Shown: positions 46,593 to 55,225 of the stretch, piece by piece | Layout: each line of letters starts with the position of its first letter | How positions within the stretch are numbered: position 1 is the stretch's first letter | Assembly (NCBI RefSeq): GCF_901875305.1 | Contig: NZ_CABFLY010000001.1 | Location: 434,001 to 498,000, forward strand | Origin: Rothia mucilaginosa | GTDB taxonomy: Bacteria > Actinomycetota > Actinomycetes > Actinomycetales > Micrococcaceae | Reading direction: 5' to 3' | Length of the DNA stretch: 64,000 nucleotides | The notes under the pieces: generated by a model | The model's database searches: none | What the model was told of the DNA's origin: nothing | What the model saw: only the letters and a program-made list of their open reading frames with translations | Translations under genes and position numbers: made by a program

Positions 46593-47678
46593 ATGTCCAC
46601 TGAAACTATTGCCCTGGGCCTGCCGCCCGTTCCTCGCGAACGTCGCAGCCGCGCCGACATCGAAGCCGCCGCGCCCGTAAACGGCGAGAAGAAAGTCCTG
46701 CTGGCCACTCCTCGTGGTTACTGCGCCGGCGTTGACCGCGCCGTGATTGCCGTTGAGAAGGCCCTGGAGCACTACGGTGCGCCCGTCTACGTGCGTAAGC
46801 AGATTGTTCACAACCGCCACGTGGTGGAGACCCTCGAGAAGCAGGGTGCCATCTTCGTGGATGAGGTGGACGAGGTCCCGGAAGGCTCCGTGACAGTGTT
46901 CTCGGCTCACGGCGTGTCCCCCGCGGTGGTGGCTGCGGCCGGCAAGCGCTCGCTGAACACGATTGACGCGACCTGCCCGCTGGTGAACAAGGTGCACCGC
47001 GAGGCTGTGCGTTTTGCGAAGCAGGACTACGACATTCTGCTGATCGGCCACACCGGCCATGAAGAGGTCGAGGGTACCGCCGGCGAGGCGCCCGAGCACA
47101 TCCAGATTGTGAACTCGCCCGATGAGGTGGACCAGGTGACCGTCCGCGATCCCGAGAAGGTCGTGTGGATTTCTCAGACCACCCTGTCGGTGGATGAGAC
47201 CCTGGAAACCGTGGCGCGTCTGCGTGAGCGTTTCCCCTCCCTGCAGGATCCGCCCTCGGACGACATCTGCTACGCAACCTCCAACCGCCAGGGCGCTATC
47301 AAGGAGATTGCTCCGCGCGCCGACCTGGTGATTGTGGTGGGTTCGGCGAACTCCTCAAACTCCGTGCGCCTGAAGGAAGTTGCACTCGAATACGGCGCCA
47401 AGCGCGCCGAGCGTGTGGACTTCGCACACCAGGTGGACGAGTCCTGGTTCGAGGGTGTGGCAACCGTGGGCCTGACCTCCGGCGCGTCCGTGCCCGAGGT
47501 TCTGGTTCAGGAAGTGCTGGCACTGCTGGCCGAGTACGGCTACAGCACCATCGAAGAGGTGGAGACCGCGAAGGAAGACATCCTCTTCTCCCTGCCGAAG
47601 GAACTGCGCTCCGCCCTGAAGAATGACGAGAACGTGGGCCGCCAGCTCGGTGGCCGCGGCGCTAAGCCGACTCGCTAA
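46593..47678 (+). CDS. ispH: 4-hydroxy-3-methylbut-2-enyl diphosphate reductase
   Basis: The last enzyme of the MEP isoprenoid pathway, producing IPP and DMAPP. The three iron-sulfur cluster cysteines are Cys44 ([11 protein letters not shown]), Cys128 ([11 protein letters not shown]) and Cys226 ([11 protein letters not shown]); the substrate-binding HNRHVVETL and [10 protein letters not shown] are also intact. Length 361, with a 30-residue N-terminal extension. It ends before a perfect terminator. Confidence 0.97.
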   Translation: MSTETIALGLPPVPRERRSRADIEAAAPVNGEKKVLLATPRGYCAGVDRAVIAVEKALEHYGAPVYVRKQIVHNRHVVETLEKQGAIFVDEVDEVPEGSVTVFSAHGVSPAVVAAAGKRSLNTIDATCPLVNKVHREAVRFAKQDYDILLIGHTGHEEVEGTAGEAPEHIQIVNSPDEVDQVTVRDPEKVVWISQTTLSVDETLETVARLRERFPSLQDPPSDDICYATSNRQGAIKEIAPRADLVIVVGSANSSNSVRLKEVALEYGAKRAERVDFAHQVDESWFEGVATVGLTSGASVPEVLVQEVLALLAEYGYSTIEEVETAKEDILFSLPKELRSALKNDENVGRQLGGRGAKPTR

Positions 47679-47697
47679 AGGTTCGCTCAAGAGCTTT

Positions 47698-47746
47698 AAG
47701 ATCCCCGTATCTTCTCCCGTTTGGGAGCGGATACGGGGATCTTTGT
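47698..47746 (+). terminator. ispH terminator
   Basis: AAGATCCCCGTATC at 47698-47711 is exactly complementary to 47730-47743, with an inner CTCCC/GGGAG stem, followed by TGT. Confidence 0.85.
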
Positions 47747-47797
47747 ATCTGCTGTGCAGGATGCGCGGGTAGAGGGGACGCATAGCTTCGCGCTCAC

Positions 47798-47869
47798 GCT
47801 ACGCGGGGGAGTGCCCCCTCTGCGGCGCTGGGGGTGCTTCGAGGACGGAGCCCCCGCTTCGCATGACCG
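47798..47869. repeat. Intergenic GC-rich repeat, copy 1
   Basis: About 72 bases beginning GCTACGCGGGGGAGTGCCCC and ending in CGCTTCGCATGACCG. Copy 2 at 47956-48026 differs by a few substitutions and a small gap. The unit contains GGGGGAGTGCCCCC and other self-complementary parts, like REP-type elements. Confidence 0.75.
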
Positions 47870-47885
47870 CCTCCGCCGCTACGTG

Positions 47886-47910
47886 GTCTCGCTACGCGGG
47901 GTTTTTCGTG
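47886..47910. repeat. Intergenic repeat, partial copy
   Basis: GTCTCGCTACGCGGGG matches the beginning of copy 2 (47951-47966), then diverges into a T-run. Confidence 0.5.
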
Positions 47911-47955
47911 CCTGAGGATGCATGAATAGAGATGCTTGCGCAGCTTTACGGTCTC

Positions 47956-48026
47956 GCTACGCGGGGGAGTGCCCCCTCTGCGGCGCTGGGGCGCCTTGAG
48001 GACGGAGCCCCCGCTTCGCATGACCG
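47956..48026. repeat. Intergenic GC-rich repeat, copy 2
   Basis: Near-identical to copy 1 over about 71 bases; the difference is in the middle (GGCGCCTTGAGG versus GGGTGCTTCGAGG). Confidence 0.75.
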
Positions 48027-48052
48027 ACCGCGACGCTCGCATGTCCTCAACT

Positions 48053-48081
48053 CATGACATTTGTCATGGGCAGGTCATGAC
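48053..48081. promoter_or_regulatory. Palindromic operator-like sites before the ABC transporter genes
   Basis: CATGACA-TT-TGTCATG (48053-48068) is a perfect 16-bp palindrome, and GTCATGAC (48074-48081) repeats its half-site with the centres 17 bases apart. They lie about 45-70 bases before the ABC ATPase gene. A LuxR-type response regulator is encoded three genes downstream and is the obvious candidate to bind here. Confidence 0.5.
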
Positions 48082-48125
48082 ACTCTGTACCGCATCGGCG
48101 CGAGAACCGGCGGTGTAATAGAACC

Positions 48126-49079
48126 ATGAACACCGCAGCACTTCAGAACAGCAAGCACAACACCGCAGAAACCGTTGTTTCTGCCCGCTCCTTCCGCCAG
48201 GTTTTCTCCACCCGTGCGGCAGGCACCGTGGTCGCCGTCGACTCGATTGACCTGACCGTCAAGCGCGGCGAAATCATCGCTCTGCTCGGCCCCAACGGTG
48301 CAGGTAAGACCACCCTCATCGACATGATTCTTGGTCTGACCCAGCCCAGCGGCGGCGAGTTGAGCGTCTTCGGTCGTAGCGCCTCCGAGGCGGCACGCGC
48401 CGGTCTACTCGGCGCGGTGCAGCAGACCGGTGGCCTGCTCAAGGACCTGACGATTCGCGCCACGGTCGAGATGATTGCGGCGCTGTACCCCAAGCCCATT
48501 GACGTGGATGAGGTACTCGCTTGCGCCGACCTGACCGATATCGCTAAGCGTAAGGTTGGCAAGTGCTCGGGTGGTCAGCAGCAGCGTCTGCGTTACGCCC
48601 TAGCGACTATGCACTCGCCGGAACTGCTGATCCTGGACGAGCCGACCGCCGGCATGGACGTGAATGCGCGCCGCACCTTCTGGGAGCGTATGGAAACCAT
48701 CGCCGAGCGTGGAACAACCATTCTTTTTGCGACGCACTACCTGGAAGAAGCACAGAACTTCGCCCAGCGCATCGTGCTCATGGCCTCCGGCTCCATCATC
48801 GCTGACGGCTCCTCCGACGAGATTCGCGCCCTGACCGGTCACCGCCACCTTTCCTTCCTCGCACCCGCACCCATCACCGACCTGGATGTGCCGGTCGAGG
48901 TGACTGAAGAGTCCGGCGGGTACCGCCACCGCATCTCCGTACTGGAGATTGAGCAGGTACTGCGCACTCTGCTGAACAACTACAGCATCACCGACCTGGA
49001 GGTCACCAAGCCCTCCCTGGACGAGTCCTTCACCCTGCTGACCGAACAGGCCGCCGCCTCCAAGGCATCCGAAGCCTAA
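48126..49079 (+). CDS. ABC transporter ATP-binding protein (ABC-2 exporter type)
   Basis: A 317-residue ATPase: Walker A LLGPNGAGKTTLID, Q-loop GAVQQTGGLL, a variant signature CSGGQQQRL (Cys in place of the usual Leu), Walker B LLILDEPTAGMD and the H-loop FATHYLEEAQ. The C-terminal extension after residue 240 is typical of drug or antimicrobial exporters of the DrrA/YvfR group. It is followed by the permease gene and then by a two-component system, an arrangement in which the TCS usually controls the exporter. Confidence 0.93.
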   Translation: MNTAALQNSKHNTAETVVSARSFRQVFSTRAAGTVVAVDSIDLTVKRGEIIALLGPNGAGKTTLIDMILGLTQPSGGELSVFGRSASEAARAGLLGAVQQTGGLLKDLTIRATVEMIAALYPKPIDVDEVLACADLTDIAKRKVGKCSGGQQQRLRYALATMHSPELLILDEPTAGMDVNARRTFWERMETIAERGTTILFATHYLEEAQNFAQRIVLMASGSIIADGSSDEIRALTGHRHLSFLAPAPITDLDVPVEVTEESGGYRHRISVLEIEQVLRTLLNNYSITDLEVTKPSLDESFTLLTEQAAASKASEA

Positions 49080-49136
49080 ACACTATAGACCGCCTTAACA
49101 CCACACGCCGCCGCTACACACCTCAAGGAAAACATC

Positions 49137-49895
49137 ATGCTCCGCTACGCACTCTACGACATCCGCGCTTCTATCCTCTCGACCGACCGTTTCTTCTTCG
49201 GCGTGGCACTGCCCATCGTCTTCTTCTTGCTCTTTGGCGCGATGCAGGACTACTCCTCCCAGCAGATGGGTGACGGCAACGTAGCGGCCTACGTCATGAT
49301 TGGCATGGCGCTGTACGGTGCCGTGCAGAACACCGTGGCGATTAGTGGCAGCACCGTCACCGAGCTCTCCAGCGGCTGGAATCGCCAGCTGGCGCTGACC
49401 CCGCTGACCACCGGCAAGTACTTGGGCGCGAAGGCGCTGACCGCCCTGGTGATTTCTGCGGTGCCGGTGATTGCGGTGAACATTGTGGGTATGTTCACCG
49501 GTGTTGAGATCCCTGTGAACCAGCAGCTTGCCGCCGGCGCGCTGACGGTGCTGTGCGGTCTGGTGTTCGCCTTCTACGGCATCATGATGGGTCTGCTGAT
49601 TCGTAACGAGAACGCCGTGTCCATTGCGAACGGTCTGCTGGTGATTATGAGTTTCTTTGGTACCGTGTTCTCCCCACTGAGCACCGACCTGCTGAAGTAT
49701 GCCCGCTTCACCCCGCTGTACGGTGCCGCAGAGATTGCCCGCTACCCCTTCAGCGCAGGTCAGACCATTATTCTGGGCGGCGAGGACTGGTTCGTGACCG
49801 AGCCGCTCTGGTACGCAGTGGTGAGCCTGGTCGTCTGGGCGGCTATCTTCCTGGGTGTTTCTGCCCTGCTGATGCGCCGCGCAACCCGCCGCTAA
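49137..49895 (+). CDS. ABC-2 type permease
   Basis: A 252-residue membrane protein with six predicted helices (first YALYDIRASILSTDRFFFGVALPIVFFLLFG split around residue 10-40). The FYGIMMGLLIRNENAVSIANGLLVIMSF segment is typical of ABC-2 permeases of antibiotic resistance exporters. It is the partner of the preceding ATPase. The substrate is unknown. A hairpin (49908-49936) follows the stop. Confidence 0.9.
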   Translation: MLRYALYDIRASILSTDRFFFGVALPIVFFLLFGAMQDYSSQQMGDGNVAAYVMIGMALYGAVQNTVAISGSTVTELSSGWNRQLALTPLTTGKYLGAKALTALVISAVPVIAVNIVGMFTGVEIPVNQQLAAGALTVLCGLVFAFYGIMMGLLIRNENAVSIANGLLVIMSFFGTVFSPLSTDLLKYARFTPLYGAAEIARYPFSAGQTIILGGEDWFVTEPLWYAVVSLVVWAAIFLGVSALLMRRATRR

Positions 49896-49907
49896 ATGCT
49901 TCTTCCT

Positions 49908-49936
49908 GCCGCAGCCTTGAATCCTGAGGCTGCGGC
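49908..49936 (+). terminator. Hairpin after the ABC permease gene
   Basis: GCCGCAGCCT at 49908-49917 is exactly complementary to 49927-49936. There is no T-run, so partial read-through into the sensor kinase gene is likely. Confidence 0.45.
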
Positions 49937-50054
49937 GGAAGCCGTATCCACTCACACTGCTCCTGCTAACACTGCCGCTACTGACACCGCCGCACCGGTG
50001 GTATCTGCACCCGTGGCACCTGGACCCCTGGCACCTGCACGTTAGGCTAGAACC

Positions 50055-51338
50055 ATGACCGAAACCCACCCGCACAACACTGACCAGGCCCGCGCCGTGA
50101 ACGGACTGACCAGCGCAGAGAACGAGGCGGCACCCTCCGCCGCGAAGCGAACCCTGGGCAAGCACCGCTTCCGCTTCCTCCACCGCGAACGCCGCGGCAG
50201 CGTGAACTGGCTGGCACTGGGCTTTAGCGCCCCGTGGCTGGTGTTTCTGCTCATGCCGCTGGACAGCTTCCTCACCACCCCGGAGCTGGCGCCGGTGCGC
50301 TGGGCCGGTGTGGCCCTGGTGGCACTGTTCGCGGTGGTGAACTGCTCGGCGTACGCGGTGCCGTGGCTGGTGCCGGTCGCCTCCACGGTGCGCCGAAGCG
50401 TCATCTGGACGCTACTGATGGCTCTGCCTGTGGCTGGCCTGACGGCGCTGCGGCTGGAGTCGGCGTATGTGGTGTTCTTGTCGTTCAGCATGTACTTTGT
50501 TGCGTTCTGGATTTTTGGCACGATCGCCCCGTACCCCCTGCGCTTGGGTGTAGCGGCGACGATTGCCCTGGTCTGCTGGCTAATTTTTATGGTGGGCACC
50601 GGTTTTGACGTCACCGCGCACGGCGGCATTTCCCTCTTTATTGGTGCACCCATGGTGGGCATACTGGGCTTCTCCTACCTGATCGAGCTGGGCGAACGTG
50701 CGGATGTAGCTCGTGCCTCCCTGGCGCTCTCCGAGGAACGTGAAGAGATCGCCCGCGACGTGCACGACGTGCTCGGCCACTCCCTGACCGTCATCACCCT
50801 CAAAGCTGAGCTGGCGCAGCGCCTGCTGGAGATTGACCCCGCCCGCGCCGGCGCCGAGATGGAAGCAATCGCGCAGCTGTCCCGCGCATCCCTGGCGGAG
50901 GTTCGTTCAACCGTGACGCGCCTGCGTGTGCCCGACTTCTCGGGTGAGATTGAGGGTGCGGGTCGTGCCCTGCAGACCGCCGGTATCCGCGCCGAGCTAC
51001 CGGAGGCTCAGAGCGCGCTCGCGGTGGCTGGTGTGAACGCGAAGCTGTTCTCATGGGTTCTGCGTGAGGCGGTCACGAACATGGTGCGCCACTCGGACGC
51101 GAATGCGGCGCGGGTGCGTCTGAGCGCAACCGGCCTGGATATCCTCGATAATGGCGTGGGTGTGGGCGATGCGCGCGGTAACGGCCTGACGGGTATGGCT
51201 CAGCGTGTGGCGGCCTCCGGCGGTAGCGTGGTGATTGAGGCGGCGCCCGAGCAGTGGCTGGCAGAGAATCCGAACCCGGCCTGTGGGGTGGGTACGCGCA
51301 TCCGTGTGAGCATGGACGGTGACACCTCACTGCTGTAA
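50055..51338 (+). CDS. Sensor histidine kinase, DesK/HisKA_3 type
   Basis: A 427-residue kinase. Six membrane helices (about residues 52-215) without an extracytoplasmic domain are followed by the dimerisation domain with the phosphorylated His237 in EEIARDVHDVLGHSLTVI, and a HATPase domain with REAVTNMVRHSDA and LDILDNGVGVGDARGNGLTGM. An intramembrane-sensing architecture of this kind goes with detection of membrane or cell wall stress by peptides or antibiotics. It is the cognate partner of the next gene and is placed directly after the ABC exporter. Confidence 0.93.
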   Translation: MTETHPHNTDQARAVNGLTSAENEAAPSAAKRTLGKHRFRFLHRERRGSVNWLALGFSAPWLVFLLMPLDSFLTTPELAPVRWAGVALVALFAVVNCSAYAVPWLVPVASTVRRSVIWTLLMALPVAGLTALRLESAYVVFLSFSMYFVAFWIFGTIAPYPLRLGVAATIALVCWLIFMVGTGFDVTAHGGISLFIGAPMVGILGFSYLIELGERADVARASLALSEEREEIARDVHDVLGHSLTVITLKAELAQRLLEIDPARAGAEMEAIAQLSRASLAEVRSTVTRLRVPDFSGEIEGAGRALQTAGIRAELPEAQSALAVAGVNAKLFSWVLREAVTNMVRHSDANAARVRLSATGLDILDNGVGVGDARGNGLTGMAQRVAASGGSVVIEAAPEQWLAENPNPACGVGTRIRVSMDGDTSLL

Positions 51339-51477
51339 ATAGGTGCTGTAGATTGTGGAACTTGGCGCCGCGCCCTGGGCGGGGGAGCTACCCGCCCCTG
51401 TATGGTGGTGGTAGACAACCTCATGCGGTTGTTCTGCCCGCCGTTATCATCCCGTCTTCGCCCCTTGGGAGGCTCCT

Positions 51478-52110
51478 ATGATTCGTGTTCTGCTTGCTGA
51501 CGATCAGCAGCTCATCCGTGAGGCTCTTGCCGCTCTGCTGGGTCTGGAGGTTGACCTGCAGATTGTGGGTCAGGTCGGTAACGGTGATGAGGTGTTGGGT
51601 GCTGTCGCCTTGTTGAAGCCGGATGTGGTGTTGCTGGATGTGCAGATGCCCGGTACTTTGCTGGCTGATGGTATTGAAGCGGCTGCGGCGCTGCGTGATG
51701 CGGGTGCGGTGAGTGAGTCGGGTGAGCCGGTGCGTACGCTGATTGTGACGACGTTTGGCCGCCCGGGCTATGTGCGCCGTGCTTTGGAGGCTGGTGCGAG
51801 TGGTTTCGTGGTGAAGGATACGGGTGCTCGCCAGTTGGCGGAGGCGATTCGTCGTGTGCATGCGGGGTTGCGTGTGGTGGATCCGTCGTTGGCGGCGGAT
51901 TCTTTGGTGACGGGTGCTTCTCCGTTGACGGAGCGTGAGGCGCAGGTGCTGCGTGAGGCGGCGTCGGGTGGTACGGCTCAGCAGATTGCCTCGGAGCTTT
52001 TTCTCTCCTCGGGTACGGTGCGCAACTACCTGTCGGCGGCGATGGCGAAGACGGGTGCGTCGACTCGTCAGGATGCGGTGCGTATCGCCACGGAGAACGG
52101 CTGGCTCTAG
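51478..52110 (+). CDS. LuxR/NarL-family response regulator
   Basis: A 210-residue regulator with receiver domain (acidic pair in LLADDQQ, phosphorylated Asp54 in VVLLDVQMPG, Lys in GFVVKDTG) and a C-terminal LuxR-type helix-turn-helix (LTEREAQVLREAASGGTAQQIASELFLSSGTVRNYLS). The alpha3-alpha4 area has a small insertion (AVSESGEP). GGAGG precedes the ATG. It should be phosphorylated by the adjacent kinase and probably acts on the palindromes before the ABC genes. Confidence 0.94.
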   Translation: MIRVLLADDQQLIREALAALLGLEVDLQIVGQVGNGDEVLGAVALLKPDVVLLDVQMPGTLLADGIEAAAALRDAGAVSESGEPVRTLIVTTFGRPGYVRRALEAGASGFVVKDTGARQLAEAIRRVHAGLRVVDPSLAADSLVTGASPLTEREAQVLREAASGGTAQQIASELFLSSGTVRNYLSAAMAKTGASTRQDAVRIATENGWL

Positions 52111-52324
52111 CCCGCTGCTCTCATCAACCCGGGCGACTCCTGCGCGAACACGGTAGAATGGTAGTGTCTATGCCCGCAGGCGCCCCGCACCCGTTTCTTC
52201 TTGAGACCGACGGTGCCGCGCTTGGAAACGGGCACCATTTTCGCCCTGTGCCCGCCCGCACCCGCCGCACCACGTACGCGGCGCATCCTGATCGTATGGC
52301 GGCACATGATTCGAAGGAAAACTT

Positions 52325-53410
52325 GTGGCTCTAACTATCGGCATTGTTGGCCTGCCTAACGTGGGCAAGTCCACCCTGTTCAACGCTCTGACCGGCAACA
52401 CTGTGCTGGCGGCTAACTACCCGTTCGCGACTATTGATCCGAACGTGGGCGTGGTGAACCTGCCGGATGCGCGTCTGAACCGTCTGGCTGAGATTTTTGG
52501 TTCGGAGCGTATTCTGCCTGCGACTGTTTCGTTCGTTGATATTGCGGGTATTGTGAAGGGCGCTTCCGAGGGTGAGGGCCTGGGTAACAAATTCCTCGCG
52601 AATATTCGTGAGGCGCACGCTATTGCACAGGTTGTGCGTGCGTTTGATGACCCGGACGTCATTCACGTGGACGGCAAGGTTGACCCCGCCTCCGATATGG
52701 AGACCATTAACACTGAGCTGATTCTGGCTGACCTGCAGACTTTGGAGAACGCTATTCCGCGTCTGGAGAAGGCTGTGAAGATTAAGAAGGGTGACGCCGC
52801 TCAGCTGGAGACTTATAAGACCGCGCAGAATATCCTGGAGGATGGTGAAACCATCATTTCTCGTGCGAAGGACGCGAAGCTGGAGCTGGCTCATTTGAAG
52901 GAGCTGAACCTGCTGACTGCTAAGCCGTTCATTTACGTGTTCAACGCGGATGAGGGCATTCTGGCGTCTGAGGAGAAGCAGCAGGAGCTGCGTGACATGG
53001 TGGCGCCGGCTGAGGCTGTGTTCTTGGATGCGAAGCTGGAGGCTGATCTGGTGGAGCTGTCTGAGGAGGAGGCTCGCGAGATGCTGGAGATGAACGGTCA
53101 GGATGAGTCTGGCCTTGACCAGCTGGCTCGTGTGGGCTTCTCGACTCTGGGTTTGCAGACTTATCTGACTGCTGGCCCGAAGGAGGCTCGCGCCTGGACT
53201 ATTTACAAGGGTGATACTGCGCCGCAGGCTGCTGGCGTGATTCACTCTGATTTTGAGCGCGGCTTCATTAAGGCTGAGGTTGTGTCGTTCAAGGACCTGG
53301 ATGAGGCTGGCTCCATGGCGGAGGCGAAGGCTCGCGGTAGGGTCCGTATGGAGGGCAAGGACTACATCATGCAGGACGGCGACGTGGTGGAGTTCCGCTT
53401 CAACGTCTAA
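52325..53410 (+). CDS. ychF: Redox-regulated ATPase YchF
   Basis: A 361-residue TRAFAC-class ATPase of the Obg group that binds ribosomes. It has the P-loop GLPNVGKST (residues 8-16), the PFATIDPNVG switch, FVDIAGIVKGASEGEGLGN, the coiled-coil arm and a C-terminal TGS domain ending in MQDGDVVEFRFNV. The NADEG motif in place of NKxD fits ATP rather than GTP preference. The start is the GTG at 52325 with GAAGGAAAA upstream. The last 30 bases of the gene are repeated exactly at 55079-55108, on the other side of the defence gene. Confidence 0.97.
   Translation: MALTIGIVGLPNVGKSTLFNALTGNTVLAANYPFATIDPNVGVVNLPDARLNRLAEIFGSERILPATVSFVDIAGIVKGASEGEGLGNKFLANIREAHAIAQVVRAFDDPDVIHVDGKVDPASDMETINTELILADLQTLENAIPRLEKAVKIKKGDAAQLETYKTAQNILEDGETIISRAKDAKLELAHLKELNLLTAKPFIYVFNADEGILASEEKQQELRDMVAPAEAVFLDAKLEADLVELSEEEAREMLEMNGQDESGLDQLARVGFSTLGLQTYLTAGPKEARAWTIYKGDTAPQAAGVIHSDFERGFIKAEVVSFKDLDEAGSMAEAKARGRVRMEGKDYIMQDGDVVEFRFNV
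53381..53410 (+). repeat. 30-bp direct repeat, ychF copy (att-like)
   Basis: The last ten codons of ychF, including its TAA. The run starting GACGTGGTGGAGTTCC and ending AACGTCTAA is identical to 55079-55108; the bases on either side differ. Confidence 0.9.
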
Positions 53411-53436
53411 AGCTGGCGGGTCGATAGGACTTTGAG

Positions 53437-53489
53437 AATCCGGTGACGGAGGGATGACGAAATTCATCTCACTGTCACCGGATTTTTTG
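53437..53489 (+). terminator. Terminator after ychF (inside the inserted segment)
   Basis: AATCCGGTGAC at 53437-53447 is exactly complementary to 53474-53484, followed by TTTTTG. It lies inside the segment bounded by the 30-bp repeats. Confidence 0.75.
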
Positions 53490-53620
53490 TACCCTTAGAT
53501 TGTAATGTAAACCGCTAATTGAATAAGGTGATTTGTCTGAGGTGGTTCTAGGGGAAGCGGGGTATATTATTTTCGAATGAAATAAATGGGTGAAAATGAG
53601 TTAACCCGTTGTCGTCAATT

Positions 53621-53649
53621 TTGACTTATAGTTGAAAGATTTATAGGTA
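53621..53649 (+). promoter_or_regulatory. Predicted promoter of the ApeA-like gene
   Basis: TTGACT at 53621-53626 and TAGGTA at 53644-53649 are 17 bases apart in a strongly AT-rich leader. The -10 is weak. Confidence 0.4.
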
Positions 53650-53700
53650 ACGCATTGGATTGTTTCATTGTAGAATTTTGAGAGTATTTATTTGGAGGAT

Positions 53701-55077
53701 ATGTTGTTGGATAAACCTTTGAATCTCGCGGAGAAAAATGAGTGGTTAGGCGAATGGAGTATACCAGATGCTTTTGAAGGAAAGGTTTTGGGGAGCCTGA
53801 AACATGATGGATCTGGCGGTATAACTCTTGAGCTGTATATTGATTCTCGGAATAGTGAATTTGTAGCCAGAAACTATGAAGTTATACATGGAACTTCTGG
53901 AGCGCAAGAGATTACTCTTTTGGGTGTAAGGGCTGGCCTTAATCTTAAATCTATTCCTGCAAGGTTTCCTCATCGTGTCTCATATAAAGTTGATTCTGTA
54001 ATTATTGGAGCTCATGTGGAAAATCGGGACTATGAAGCATTTAGTAAGTTACGTGTTTCGATTGAAGATACTAACTGCTGGAATGGAGCTTCTGAGATTT
54101 CATCTAGAATCCCAACGCATAGTGTCGATGATTCGGAAGAGTACGGTGTTTTCGTCGTAAAAAATAATCCTGTCCCTGTAGAAGTTGATGGAAAAATATA
54201 TCAAATCGTATCGGGGGACGTGAGTACTTCTGTTGACTTTAAAAAAGGTGAAAGCTCTGGAAATTTGCGCGTGCAAGATTTCTGGGAAGTTAGCTCGCCT
54301 TCGCTATTTTCTCTCGACAAAGCTTTGGGAGAAGTGAAGATACTTCAGGACTTATTGTCTTTTGCAACTTGTCGTGCTGCGGGAGTTATCTGGATTCAGC
54401 TTGAGGTTGCTGGGACAGAAAGCGAACTTCCTAACGGTACGCCTTTACCCCCTCGTCGGGTTGACGTGATTTCCTCACTAATGGGAATTGGGAAATATGA
54501 TTTAGAATGTATTGACCCTCGCCGTTTTCTGTTTACGTGCGAATCAATCCCTTTTGAACTTATAGTACCTAGATGGATTGGTCTTTATAGGGATATGCGA
54601 GTTTCAATTAATATGATTATGGCTCAGATTTTTGCACCTATGCCATTTGTTGAAAATAGTCTTCTGATGGTTACTGGAACCGCTGAAGTGTTGCATAAAA
54701 ACCTCAATATTTCTGATACGATGTATCTGAAAGGGCGTCTTGTTGAGCTTGCATCGACGTTTATTAAGGATGCTTCACCGCTGTTGATTCCTGATATTCC
54801 GTATTGGGCGAGTAGAACTGTGAAAGCTCGGAATAAACTTACTCATGAGGGAACAACTGATGAACATTCGGTTGATGAGCTACTTGCGATAATCAAAGTA
54901 ACAAGAGCAGTTATAACTCTTGCTGTCCTGGAGAAGCTTGAAATCTCTGGCGAGCATCAGAAATGTGTAGTAGATAGGCATCCTCAATTTATCGAAACAG
55001 CTAGGGATGCTAGAGATTGGCTTACCCCTCCACCGGAAGAAATAACTGAGGAAAAACAAAACAATACTGATGCATGA
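53701..55077 (+). CDS. apeA: ApeA-like HEPN-domain anti-phage protein
   Basis: A 458-residue protein with much lower GC and different codon use from all neighbours. The N-terminal part matches the ApeA N-terminal domain pattern: EWSIPDAFEGKVLGSL, GGITLELYIDS and GAQEITLLG. The C-terminal 120 residues are helical and carry KARNKLTHEG, the RNxxxH motif of HEPN ribonucleases (Arg377 and His382 from this start). ApeA proteins are single-gene abortive-infection systems in which the HEPN RNase is activated by infection. GGAGG lies only two bases before this ATG; TTG codons at 53704 and 53707 have better spacing and may be the true start. The gene is bounded by 30-bp repeats of the ychF end. No adjacent integrase or partner gene. 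Confidence 0.78.
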   Translation: MLLDKPLNLAEKNEWLGEWSIPDAFEGKVLGSLKHDGSGGITLELYIDSRNSEFVARNYEVIHGTSGAQEITLLGVRAGLNLKSIPARFPHRVSYKVDSVIIGAHVENRDYEAFSKLRVSIEDTNCWNGASEISSRIPTHSVDDSEEYGVFVVKNNPVPVEVDGKIYQIVSGDVSTSVDFKKGESSGNLRVQDFWEVSSPSLFSLDKALGEVKILQDLLSFATCRAAGVIWIQLEVAGTESELPNGTPLPPRRVDVISSLMGIGKYDLECIDPRRFLFTCESIPFELIVPRWIGLYRDMRVSINMIMAQIFAPMPFVENSLLMVTGTAEVLHKNLNISDTMYLKGRLVELASTFIKDASPLLIPDIPYWASRTVKARNKLTHEGTTDEHSVDELLAIIKVTRAVITLAVLEKLEISGEHQKCVVDRHPQFIETARDARDWLTPPPEEITEEKQNNTDA

Positions 55078-55078
55078 T

Positions 55079-55108
55079 GACGTGGTGGAGTTCCGCTTCA
55101 ACGTCTAA
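55079..55108 (+). repeat. 30-bp direct repeat, distal copy (att-like)
   Basis: Exact copy of ychF bases 53381-53410, beginning one base after the stop of the ApeA-like gene. It has no coding role here. Confidence 0.9.
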
Positions 55109-55125
55109 GCGGTAAAAACATAAAA

Positions 55126-55164
55126 GCGGAGCCCCGCACTACAGTTTGTAGTGCGGGGCTCCGC
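55126..55164. terminator. Strong terminator, probably the ancestral ychF terminator
   Basis: GCGGAGCCCCGCACTACA at 55126-55143 is exactly complementary to 55147-55164 with a 3-base loop. It sits 17 bases after the distal ychF repeat, the distance expected for the original ychF terminator, and also ends the convergent Mop gene. Confidence 0.85.
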
Positions 55165-55225
55165 CCTATTAATCCTCGCGCGCCACAACAGGCAGCCGCC
55201 CGAGTTTAAGCCTTATCGACCGGGA

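Larger units (their letters stand above)
47679..48125. other. Repeat-rich spacer before the ABC exporter
   Basis: A 447-base gap containing the ispH terminator (47698-47746), two diverged copies of a GC-rich repeat plus a partial third, and palindromic operator-like sites at 48053-48081. Two short frames over the repeats translate to similar Gly/Pro/Arg-rich peptides, an effect of the repeat and not evidence for genes. Confidence 0.6.

Noticed and set aside
47721..48118. Two short ORFs over the intergenic repeats
   Set aside because: Their similarity to each other comes from the DNA repeat; neither has a binding site.
49896..50045. 49-codon Ala/Pro-rich ORF after the ABC permease
   Set aside because: No ribosome binding site, low complexity, and it overlaps a hairpin; probably chance in GC-rich DNA.
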